From positions 8,136-14,823 of the forward strand of contig NVTH01000027.1 of assembly GCA_002401525.1 (NCBI GenBank): a stretch of 6,688 nt of DNA. Reading direction: 5' to 3'. Source of the stretch: Moraxellaceae bacterium (GTDB lineage: Bacteria; Pseudomonadota; Gammaproteobacteria; Pseudomonadales; UBA3067). This document shows, piece by piece, positions 1 through 5,409 of this stretch (positions are counted from its first letter, which is position 1; the number at the start of each line of letters is the position of its first letter). A program made the position numbers and the translations under genes. The notes below the pieces were generated by a model, which saw nothing but the letters and a program-made list of their open reading frames with translations, did not search any database and was not told the origin of the DNA.

Positions 1-428
1 GCAGAATAATCGAAGGATTCGATTAGTCCACTGTCTGCAGGGTAGGTCACTATGGAGAATACGATGGGGATTGAATCTGGCAACACCCGCTTTATAATTG
101 TAGTGCCCGGTGTTGTCAATGAATAAACCAGGTCCACGGAGGCCTCCTGAAAAGCCTGTCCAATTTCAGCTTGTTTTGCTTTGTTTCCGCCGCTGTTTCC
201 CAATAGGAATTTAAGTTGTTTCCCCTCTTTTAAACCGCCTTCCGCTAATCCGGCTTTAAACCCCCGTACACTTTCCGGATAGCCGTTCCATACCGATAAC
301 CCTATGGTGAATTGAGCGGGTCGTGCTTCAGGATTTTCATGCCCGAGGCCATCCGCGAATGAAGCATTGGTCCAGAACAAAGTGAAACAGAGTAATATCT
401 GTAAATGGTTTACTCGAAATATTATCAT
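1..428 (-). CDS. ABC_sub_bind-type periplasmic substrate-binding protein (5' part, cut by window edge)
   Basis: I translated this frame by hand from the ATG at 428-426; 142 codons are visible and the frame stays open to base 1. The first ~25 residues look like a Sec signal peptide: a short basic start, a hydrophobic core (LQILLCFTLFW) and an ASFA/DG cleavage site, so the mature protein should be exported. After it come the family hallmarks of ABC transporter substrate-binding proteins of the ABC_sub_bind (PF04392) class: GLSVWNGYPESVRGFKAGL, then DLVYSLTTPGTT, then IPIVFSIVTYPADSGLI. Family members bind small solutes and are often encoded alone or beside sensor/GGDEF-type proteins. An in-frame TAG at 440-438 rules out a longer start. 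No good Shine-Dalgarno precedes the ATG. The gene is divergent from the rest of the window, so it is probably not part of the metabolic operon. The ligand cannot be inferred. Confidence 0.85.
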   Translation of the reverse strand, partial: MIIFRVNHLQILLCFTLFWTNASFADGLGHENPEARPAQFTIGLSVWNGYPESVRGFKAGLAEGGLKEGKQLKFLLGNSGGNKAKQAEIGQAFQEASVDLVYSLTTPGTTIIKRVLPDSIPIVFSIVTYPADSGLIESFDYS

Positions 429-441
429 CTTATAAGGCTAG

Positions 442-552
442 TTGAATCAGAGTGTCATTCAAGCAGAGGGCGTGGAAACCGCCTTCAAAATCATGCTGAA
501 TGAGGGCATATTATTGGTGACAACCTTAATGGCTTATTTGAGGATCTCCTAG
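442..552 (+). pseudogene. Possible relic of the C-terminal end of an EAL (c-di-GMP phosphodiesterase) domain
   Basis: This short open stretch follows a TAG at 439-441 and ends at a TAG at 550-552. It reads through VIQAEGVETAFKIMLNEG, close to the conserved late EAL-domain motif (V-I-A-E-G-V-E-T followed by a helix ending L-G). In functional EAL domains this is followed directly by a GCDxxQGYL-like motif. Here GDNLNG appears in another frame (516-533) and YLRIS returns in the first frame (535-549), as if small indels had broken it. There is no convincing start codon and only about 36 codons, so it is unlikely to be a working gene. The EGVET match is seen directly; the relic interpretation is inference and could be chance. 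Confidence 0.25.
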
Positions 553-621
553 TAAAGAGTTGATTCCTACGCTATACCATTAATTAATCGCTCGCTTGCG
601 CTAACAGGCCATATTTTTAGA

Positions 622-650
622 TTGAAAGAGAATATTTCTAGGTTACTAAT
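622..650 (+). promoter_or_regulatory. Putative sigma70-type promoter for the 686 gene
   Basis: A TTGAAA hexamer at 622-627 (5 of 6 to consensus) is followed after 17 bp by ACTAAT at 645-650 (4 of 6). The implied transcription start near 657 leaves a short leader with an AAGGA ribosome-binding site before the GTG at 686. The spacing is ideal, but AT-rich DNA often yields such matches. Confidence 0.35.
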
Positions 651-672
651 AGCGTTGTCCCCTAATCTTTAT

Positions 673-677
673 AAGGA
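673..677 (+). promoter_or_regulatory. Ribosome-binding site fixing the GTG start at 686
   Basis: The tail of ATAAGGA (AAGGA, 673-677) lies 8 nt before the GTG at 686-688. The encoded protein has no internal methionine and the frame is closed by a TAG at 650-652, so this site decides the start. Confidence 0.6.
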
Positions 678-685
678 AATTTGGA

Positions 686-1018
686 GTGCCAAAGGATAAC
701 AATCGTTTGTTACTAGAATTGTCTAAAAACCTGCGGGATATTAATTTTGATGTGTTAAACCCCACCTTACCCGATTTAACCATTGGCGACTTGGACCCCG
801 TACTTCGATTAGTTGCCCGCTCCCGGGCGGCCTATATTAAGGAAATATTTGACCTTGCCAGCGTGACTGGGGAGGAGCTTCCTGCGCCGGAACAGGTCTC
901 GCAGTTAAAACAACTAAGAGAAACATTTGAGGAGCTTTTAAATGGGGCTCAGGCTTTGGAAACCACCTTGCAAAGAGGCTATATAAGCATCGAAAATTCC
1001 AAAGAAAAGCCAAATTAA
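686..1018 (+). CDS. Small helical hypothetical protein (110 aa)
   Basis: I do not recognise a named family. The protein starts at GTG behind an AAGGA site and ends at TAA 1016-1018. It has no Cys or Trp and no methionine after the first. There is no signal peptide or membrane segment, so it should be cytoplasmic. Residues ~1-35 hold a leucine-rich helix and a Pro/Asp-rich linker. Residues ~36-100 look like a helical hairpin: DPVLRLVARSRAAYIKEIFDLA, a turn rich in Gly, Glu and Pro, then a second long helix with EQVSQLKQLRETFEELLNGAQALETTLQRGY. The last ~10 residues are polar and charged. This conserved-looking, well-ordered pattern argues for a real gene rather than a chance frame. It lies 185 nt upstream of zwf on the same strand, too far to call an operon member with confidence. 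Function is unknown; a small helical adaptor or binding protein is possible but speculative. Confidence 0.75.
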   Translation: MPKDNNRLLLELSKNLRDINFDVLNPTLPDLTIGDLDPVLRLVARSRAAYIKEIFDLASVTGEELPAPEQVSQLKQLRETFEELLNGAQALETTLQRGYISIENSKEKPN

Positions 1019-1036
1019 TGCACATTAGAAGCTAAT

Positions 1037-1057
1037 CCCACCCCATCCCCATTCCCC
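1037..1057 (-). other. Putative G-quadruplex motif (minus strand) / C-tract i-motif (plus strand)
   Basis: On the plus strand there are four C-tracts of 3, 4, 4 and 4 bases at 1037-1039, 1041-1044, 1047-1050 and 1054-1057. The minus strand therefore has four G-tracts with loops of 3, 2 and 1 bases, which fits the standard G3+N1-7 quadruplex pattern. It lies 18 nt after the stop codon of the small hypothetical gene and ~146 nt before zwf, on the template strand for zwf. The pattern is directly visible; folding and function are not shown. Confidence 0.5.
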
Positions 1058-1087
1058 TTTAAAGGCAACATTTCTAAATATTTAAGT

Positions 1088-1114
1088 AACGTTATGTTCT
1101 TACGGGAAACGTTA
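1088..1114 (+). repeat. Paired AACGTTA repeats 20 bp apart in the zwf leader (operator candidate)
   Basis: AACGTTA occurs at 1088-1094 and again at 1108-1114, start to start 20 bp, about two helical turns, so both copies face the same side of the DNA. Each contains the palindromic core AACGTT; the first extends to the perfect 8-bp palindrome TAACGTTA. The second copy overlaps a TTAACA hexamer that could be a -35 element. This arrangement suits binding of a dimeric regulator in tandem. It does not resemble the known HexR operator (TGTAATTAAATTACA-like) of other ED operons. Confidence 0.4.
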
Positions 1115-1143
1115 ACAGAATAATCGTGCCGATCCACTATGAT
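1112..1143 (+). promoter_or_regulatory. Weak candidate promoter for the zwf operon
   Basis: TTAACA at 1112-1117 matches a -35 hexamer in 5 of 6 positions, and TATGAT at 1138-1143 matches a -10 in 5 of 6. The 20-bp spacing is too long for a standard sigma70 promoter. A 17-bp spacing would use the poor CACTAT at 1135-1140. The operon is likely to start in this leader, but the exact element is uncertain. Confidence 0.2.
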
Positions 1144-1182
1144 TAATAGGTAAGTTAAAATCTAAATAGTGGGTTTTCAAGT

Positions 1183-1192
1183 CAATCGATTG
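1183..1192. promoter_or_regulatory. 10-bp palindrome touching the zwf ribosome-binding site
   Basis: CAATCGATTG is a perfect palindrome whose last base is the first G of the likely Shine-Dalgarno GGAA (1192-1195), 8 nt before the zwf ATG. A bound repressor here would block initiation. As RNA it can form only a very short stem, so a DNA operator is the more natural reading. No regulator can be named. Confidence 0.3.
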
Positions 1193-1203
1193 GAATTAAG
1201 TTT

Positions 1204-2676
1204 ATGCAAGCGGCTCAGAATTCGGCCACGGATATTGTGCTCTTTGGGGCCAAAGGCGATCTAACCATTCGCAAGTTGATTCCATCCCTATTCAACCTTT
1301 ATTATCGTAAACGGATTCATCCAGATTGCCGAATTTTTGCTATTTCAAGAACCCTGCTTTCTAGCAAGGAGTATCGCCATCTGATCTTTAAAAACGCCAA
1401 TATAGCGTCACTAAAAGAGCCCGCCGGTCGGGAAGCATGGAAACGTTTTACGGACCGCATCCATTACATTCCCTTCGATGCCTCGGCGTCAGATGGCTAC
1501 AAAGCACTCGTTGAGGGTATGAATGAATCCCCCGCTCCCCAACGTCGACTTTTCTATCTAGCCACCGACTCTAGTTTGTACGCGAATATATGCATGGCAC
1601 TTCAAGTCAACGGATTAATTAATAAGCACTCCTATATTGTGCTTGAAAAGCCCATTGGAAGGGATATACAAAGCGCCAAGGCGATCAATGAAGTGGTCGC
1701 TCAATATTTTGATGAAAGCCATACGTTTCGAATTGATCATTACCTAGGAAAAGAGACAGTACAAAACCTATTCGTGTTACGTTTTGCAAACCCTCTTTTC
1801 GAATTCCAATGGAATTATCAATTTATTGATCATATCCAAATTACCATTGCAGAAACCATTGGCGTAGAAGAACGAGCAGATTTTTACGAAAACGTCGGCG
1901 CTATGCGTGATATGTTGCAAAATCACTTGCTTCAATTGTTGTGTATTATTGCGATGGAACCCCCAATCAACGATAAAGCCGACTCGATACGTGACGAAAA
2001 ACTCAAGGTATTGAGGGCATTGAGGCCCATAAAGCCAGAGTTATTTGCGCGTCAAGTGATCCGCGGGCAGTATACGGAGAGCTTAAACGGTCGTCCGCGC
2101 AGTGTCTCGTACACTCAAGAAAAAGGAGTGTCCCCGGACAGCACGGTCGAGACCTTTGTTGCGGTGAAAGCACGCATTGATAATTGGCGCTGGGCCGGCG
2201 TTCCTTTTTATTTAAGAACCGGTAAAAAATTAGCTCAACGCTGTTGTGAGATTGTGGTGCAATTTAAACCCATTCCTCATTCGATGTTTGAATCGTTTAA
2301 TGCAGCGACTCAACCGAATAAACTCATTATTCGACTGCAGCCGGAAGAAAGTATTCGTCTTAAAATTTGCTCTAAAGAGACTGGTACAGGGATGAATATT
2401 AAATCTACTGAATTAAATCTATCCCCAAACCACACTTCTGATCGAGTTTTACCCGATGGCTATGAGCGCTTATTAGATGACGCGCTCAATGGTAAAACCA
2501 CTTTATTTATGCGCCGCGATGAGCTTGAAGCGGCCTGGCAATGGGTCGACCCCATCGTCCACTATTGCACTGAAAACCACCATGTTCCCGAACCCTATAA
2601 TGCGGGTTCTTGGGGCCCACCGTCATCGACACTATTATTAGCACGCGATGGCCGCTTATGGCATGAGATGAGTTGA
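1204..2676 (+). CDS. zwf: Glucose-6-phosphate 1-dehydrogenase
   Basis: This enzyme oxidises glucose-6-phosphate to 6-phosphogluconolactone with NAD(P)+, the entry step of both the Entner-Doudoroff and oxidative pentose-phosphate routes, in the cytoplasm. The 490 residues match the usual family length (~490). The N-terminal Rossmann domain has the dinucleotide motif FGAKGDL (residues 14-20, identical to the E. coli form) followed by RKLIPSL, and R49 sits where family members contact the NADP 2'-phosphate. EKPIGRD lies at 148-154. The signature RIDHYLGKE at 176-184 supplies the substrate-binding lysine K183. H241 in MLQNHLLQ is the expected catalytic base. The C-terminal beta domain carries FYLRTGKKL (336-343) and GYERLLDDALNG (419-430). 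ATG is preceded by GGAA at 8 nt spacing. All key residues are intact. It is the first gene of the cluster; pgl follows after a short gap. Confidence 0.97.
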   Translation: MQAAQNSATDIVLFGAKGDLTIRKLIPSLFNLYYRKRIHPDCRIFAISRTLLSSKEYRHLIFKNANIASLKEPAGREAWKRFTDRIHYIPFDASASDGYKALVEGMNESPAPQRRLFYLATDSSLYANICMALQVNGLINKHSYIVLEKPIGRDIQSAKAINEVVAQYFDESHTFRIDHYLGKETVQNLFVLRFANPLFEFQWNYQFIDHIQITIAETIGVEERADFYENVGAMRDMLQNHLLQLLCIIAMEPPINDKADSIRDEKLKVLRALRPIKPELFARQVIRGQYTESLNGRPRSVSYTQEKGVSPDSTVETFVAVKARIDNWRWAGVPFYLRTGKKLAQRCCEIVVQFKPIPHSMFESFNAATQPNKLIIRLQPEESIRLKICSKETGTGMNIKSTELNLSPNHTSDRVLPDGYERLLDDALNGKTTLFMRRDELEAAWQWVDPIVHYCTENHHVPEPYNAGSWGPPSSTLLLARDGRLWHEMS

Positions 2677-2679
2677 ACC

Positions 2680-2696
2680 GGAGTAAGATGCACTAA
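2680..2696 (+). other. Shine-Dalgarno plus two-codon minimal frame in the zwf-pgl gap
   Basis: GGAG at 2680-2683 is the only good ribosome-binding sequence in the gap, but it sits in front of ATG CAC TAA (2688-2696), a start-codon-stop triplet out of frame with pgl. It is 15 nt from the TTG at 2699 and 24 nt from the ATG at 2708, both too far for direct use. It may feed reinitiation at pgl, or simply be coincidence. Confidence 0.2.
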
Positions 2697-2707
2697 AATT
2701 GATACCT

Positions 2708-3511
2708 ATGGAAAAAAATATTGTAGAGATATTCTTCGACACAAAACCCAAGCTCTATGACGGACTGTGCTGCAGAATCCAGCAGACACTCACGACCTGG
2801 CTTAGGGAAAAAGAATATTGCGGGTTGGTTTTGCCAGGCGGTCAAACGCCGCGCCCACTGTATGCGAAATTAGCGGCATCGGATCTAGATTGGTCAAAAA
2901 TTTATATTAGTTTGTCAGATGAACGCTGCGTAGCCGCTGACAATGAACTTAGCAACGAGGCCTTCCTGCGTAAAGAGCTGTTAGATAAGATAGGGCCTGA
3001 AGTTTTATTTCAGTCATTAGTCGTCTCGGACAATAATGAATCTAAAGATTTCGACGCCTTATTGAAGTATATGAATCAATGGACTAGTTTTAATACTTTT
3101 TCAGTGCTAGGCATGGGAGATGATGGCCATATCGCCTCCCTATTTCCAGACTGCGAAGCTTCCATGGAGTCCATCAATCAAACGTTTAATAAACATTTTC
3201 CTGAAGCACATAATTCGGGTGAGAATTATTTGATTTCGAAAACAGGCAAGAGCGAAAATAAATCCTCGCCGCCTTTGGTGCTAACCCGTGCGCCAAAAGA
3301 ACCAAAGCAACGCATTAGCGCCAGTTTCAACACGCTAAGGTCTCACACTAAAACGGTGTTACTCATTACCGGTGACGAAAAGATGCAGCTTTATCTCGAG
3401 TGTAAAAATGCCACCCCTAATTCATCCGCCTACTCGCTTCCCGTGGCACATCTTTTACGATCGAGCGTGGGGCTCGAAAGTCAAACTCTAGATCTATACT
3501 GGGCGCCTTAA
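2708..3511 (+). CDS. pgl: 6-phosphogluconolactonase (Pgl/DevB type, with an extra loop)
   Basis: It hydrolyses 6-phosphogluconolactone, the Zwf product, to 6-phosphogluconate. Family motifs appear in order (numbered from the ATG): PGGQTP at 43-48, SDERCV at 70-75, GMGDDGHIASLFP at 135-147 with the catalytic histidine H141, and APKEPKQRIS near 195-204. The usual GHTASLFP has Ile instead of Thr. At 267 residues it is longer than the common ~230-240. The excess is a polar Asn/Ser/Lys-rich stretch at about 163-187 between ASLFP and the PKQRI motif. I chose the ATG at 2708; a TTG three codons upstream (2699) is possible. Neither has a well-spaced Shine-Dalgarno, so translation may depend on coupling to zwf, which ends 31 nt before. 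The stop is followed after one base by the edd ATG. Confidence 0.93.
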   Translation: MEKNIVEIFFDTKPKLYDGLCCRIQQTLTTWLREKEYCGLVLPGGQTPRPLYAKLAASDLDWSKIYISLSDERCVAADNELSNEAFLRKELLDKIGPEVLFQSLVVSDNNESKDFDALLKYMNQWTSFNTFSVLGMGDDGHIASLFPDCEASMESINQTFNKHFPEAHNSGENYLISKTGKSENKSSPPLVLTRAPKEPKQRISASFNTLRSHTKTVLLITGDEKMQLYLECKNATPNSSAYSLPVAHLLRSSVGLESQTLDLYWAP

Positions 3512-3512
3512 A

Positions 3513-5360
3513 ATGTCTATAACGTCGAGCCTCAATAAAACAACCCAGCAAATAGTACTACGAAGCGAAAAGCATCGAGAACGATATCTCGCATTAATGT
3601 CTCAACAACACCAACAAAGCCCTTCTCAAAAGCTAACCAGCACCAATTTAGCCCACGCCTACGCGGCATCATCAGAACAGGAAAAGCTTATATTTCGAGG
3701 CAAAAGCAACCCCATTAATCTTGGTATTATAAGTGCCTATAATGATTTACTTTCGGCTCATCAACCCTTAAAGAATTATCCAGACAAGATAAAACGAAGC
3801 GCACTCAAACTTGGTTGTACTGCACAATTCGCGGCAGGTGTCCCGGCTATGTGCGATGGCGTTACCCAAGGGCAAACAGGCATGCAATTATCTCTTTTTA
3901 GTCGGGACTTAATTGCACAAACCGTCGCAATCGCGTTAAGTCATCAGTTATTCAACGGTGTTTTAATGCTGGGCGTCTGCGACAAAATAGTCCCTGGTTT
4001 ATTAATCGGCGCGTTAAGATTTGGCTTTCTGCCTGCGTTGATGATCCCTGCGGGGCCAATGTCCAGTGGACTAGATAATGAAACTAAAGCCGATTTTCGC
4101 AAAAAATTTGTGCAGGGAGAAATAGACAAGCATCAATTGCTAGAAGTGGAGCAGAAAGCTTATCACGAACCCGGTACCTGCACGTTTTACGGGACCGCCA
4201 ATACCAATCAAATTATGATGGAGATGTTAGGGTTGAATCTACCTGGCTCGAGTTTCATACATCCCACGTCGCCACTGAGAGAAAAATTAATAGATTACAG
4301 TACCAAGATATTATGCCAGCAAGCAAATGACGATTTCGAGTCCAGCGCGCTTTGTTATACAGTGAATGCTTACTCCATGGTGAACGCCATGGTGGTTATG
4401 CTCGCCACAGGAGGGTCCACAAATCTTGCGATTCATCTCGTTGCGATTGCCCGCAGTGCCGGAATCATTATTAATTGGGACGATTTTGACGATTTGTCGA
4501 AACAAACACCTTTAATTGCCAAGATGTATCCCAATGGCCCTGCGGATATTAATGAGTTTTCCAAAGCGGGCGGCTTGAGCGTGGTCATCAGTGAATTAAA
4601 ATCCGCTGGATTATTACATGATAATATTCGCACACCTTTAGGAGAAGGACTGGATCATTTAAAAAAGATTCCGTATCTCGAAGGCGATAACATTAAATGG
4701 CACGATGACCATGCTGCAAAGCTTCAAATGTTTGGCGAGTCATCTTTGAGTGAAAATAATTCTGTTATTGCCAGCGTTAAAAACCCCTTTGACAAGGTAG
4801 GCGGCTTGGCGTTAGTCAAAGGAAATTTAGGCCGGGCTTTAATTAAAGTATCCGCGGTGAGTAAAGAAAACCAATCGATCACGGCACCCGCTATTTGCTT
4901 TAGTGATCAGGAATCGTTAAAGAAAGCTTACCAAGAGGGTTTATTATATCGTGATTTTGTTGCGGTAATCCGTTTCCAAGGGCCTAAAGCAATGGGCATG
5001 CCTGAACTTCATCAACTGACGCCCATTTTACTCTCGATTCAATCTAAGGGGCATCGTGTGGCGCTGCTCACTGATGGGCGCATGTCCGGTGCATCGGGAG
5101 CGGTTCTGGCTGCAATACATCTAGTGCCAGAAGCAATTGATAACGAAATATTGCGTAAAATTAAAGACGATGATGTAATTCACATGGATGCGAAGAATGG
5201 GATTTTAAGATGTGAGGTGGAACCTAAAGAACTCGAAATGCGCACGATTTCGAGTGGCGTGAATTTATTAGAGGACCAAGGGTTAGGTCGAGAAATGTTC
5301 GAGGTTTTTCGAAATCGAGTGAGCGACGCAGAACTAGGCGCGTCAATATTTTTATTTTAG
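3513..5360 (+). CDS. edd: Phosphogluconate dehydratase
   Basis: The enzyme dehydrates 6-phosphogluconate to 2-keto-3-deoxy-6-phosphogluconate, the committed Entner-Doudoroff step. It belongs to the IlvD/Edd iron-sulfur dehydratase family, and close agreement with E. coli Edd along its length separates it from IlvD: SAYNDLLSAHQPL (74-86), VPAMCDGVTQGQ (110-121), GVCDKIVPG (154-162), PGTCTFYGTANTNQ (220-233), INWDDFDDLS (320-329) and NGPADIN (341-347). The three cluster-ligand cysteines are C114, C156 and C223. DGRMSGAS (521-528) supplies the likely catalytic serine S525. The 615 residues compare with ~603 in E. coli, the extra being mostly a Gln/Ser-rich N-terminus. The ATG begins one base after the pgl stop, so the two are very likely translationally coupled. 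Nothing essential is missing. An oxygen-sensitive 4Fe-4S cluster is expected from the family. Confidence 0.97.
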   Translation: MSITSSLNKTTQQIVLRSEKHRERYLALMSQQHQQSPSQKLTSTNLAHAYAASSEQEKLIFRGKSNPINLGIISAYNDLLSAHQPLKNYPDKIKRSALKLGCTAQFAAGVPAMCDGVTQGQTGMQLSLFSRDLIAQTVAIALSHQLFNGVLMLGVCDKIVPGLLIGALRFGFLPALMIPAGPMSSGLDNETKADFRKKFVQGEIDKHQLLEVEQKAYHEPGTCTFYGTANTNQIMMEMLGLNLPGSSFIHPTSPLREKLIDYSTKILCQQANDDFESSALCYTVNAYSMVNAMVVMLATGGSTNLAIHLVAIARSAGIIINWDDFDDLSKQTPLIAKMYPNGPADINEFSKAGGLSVVISELKSAGLLHDNIRTPLGEGLDHLKKIPYLEGDNIKWHDDHAAKLQMFGESSLSENNSVIASVKNPFDKVGGLALVKGNLGRALIKVSAVSKENQSITAPAICFSDQESLKKAYQEGLLYRDFVAVIRFQGPKAMGMPELHQLTPILLSIQSKGHRVALLTDGRMSGASGAVLAAIHLVPEAIDNEILRKIKDDDVIHMDAKNGILRCEVEPKELEMRTISSGVNLLEDQGLGREMFEVFRNRVSDAELGASIFLF

Positions 5361-5378
5361 AGCTGTTTTAACGCTATT

Positions 5379-5393
5379 TTATTGAATCAATAA
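5379..5393. promoter_or_regulatory. 15-bp inverted repeat between edd and eda
   Basis: TTATTGA and TCAATAA form 7-bp perfect arms around a single central A in the 49-nt edd-eda gap, ending 16 nt before the eda ATG. This is operator-sized and operator-shaped. It is followed directly by ATG GGT TAA (5393-5401), a one-sense-codon minimal frame. No T-tract follows and the one-base loop cannot form a hairpin as drawn, so it is not a terminator. The binding protein, if any, is unknown. Confidence 0.35.
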
Positions 5394-5409
5394 TGGGTTA
5401 ATATTCTCC

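Noticed and set aside
442..462. TTGAAT-N9-ATTCAA inverted repeat as an operator for the substrate-binding protein gene
   Set aside because: Six-base arms with a free choice of spacer are expected by chance in AT-rich DNA, and nothing else supports it.
469..483. GGCG-N7-CGCC hairpin in the left intergenic region
   Set aside because: A 4-bp stem is too short to call, and it lies within the possible EAL-like coding remnant.
837..1025. Minus-strand open frame opposite the 110-aa gene
   Set aside because: It lies antisense to a better-supported gene, has an irregular Pro/Phe-rich composition and no convincing ribosome-binding site.
1024..1036. ATTAG-AAG-CTAAT hairpin after the 110-aa gene as a terminator
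   Set aside because: The stem is only 5 AT-rich base pairs with a 3-nt loop and is followed by C-runs rather than T-runs.
1081..1200. A HexR operator in the zwf leader, as in Pseudomonas and Shewanella ED genes
   Set aside because: I found no sequence resembling the TGTAATTAAATTACA-type site.
3944..4633. Three short minus-strand open frames inside edd
   Set aside because: They are antisense to a full-length, motif-complete edd and have no recognisable protein features.
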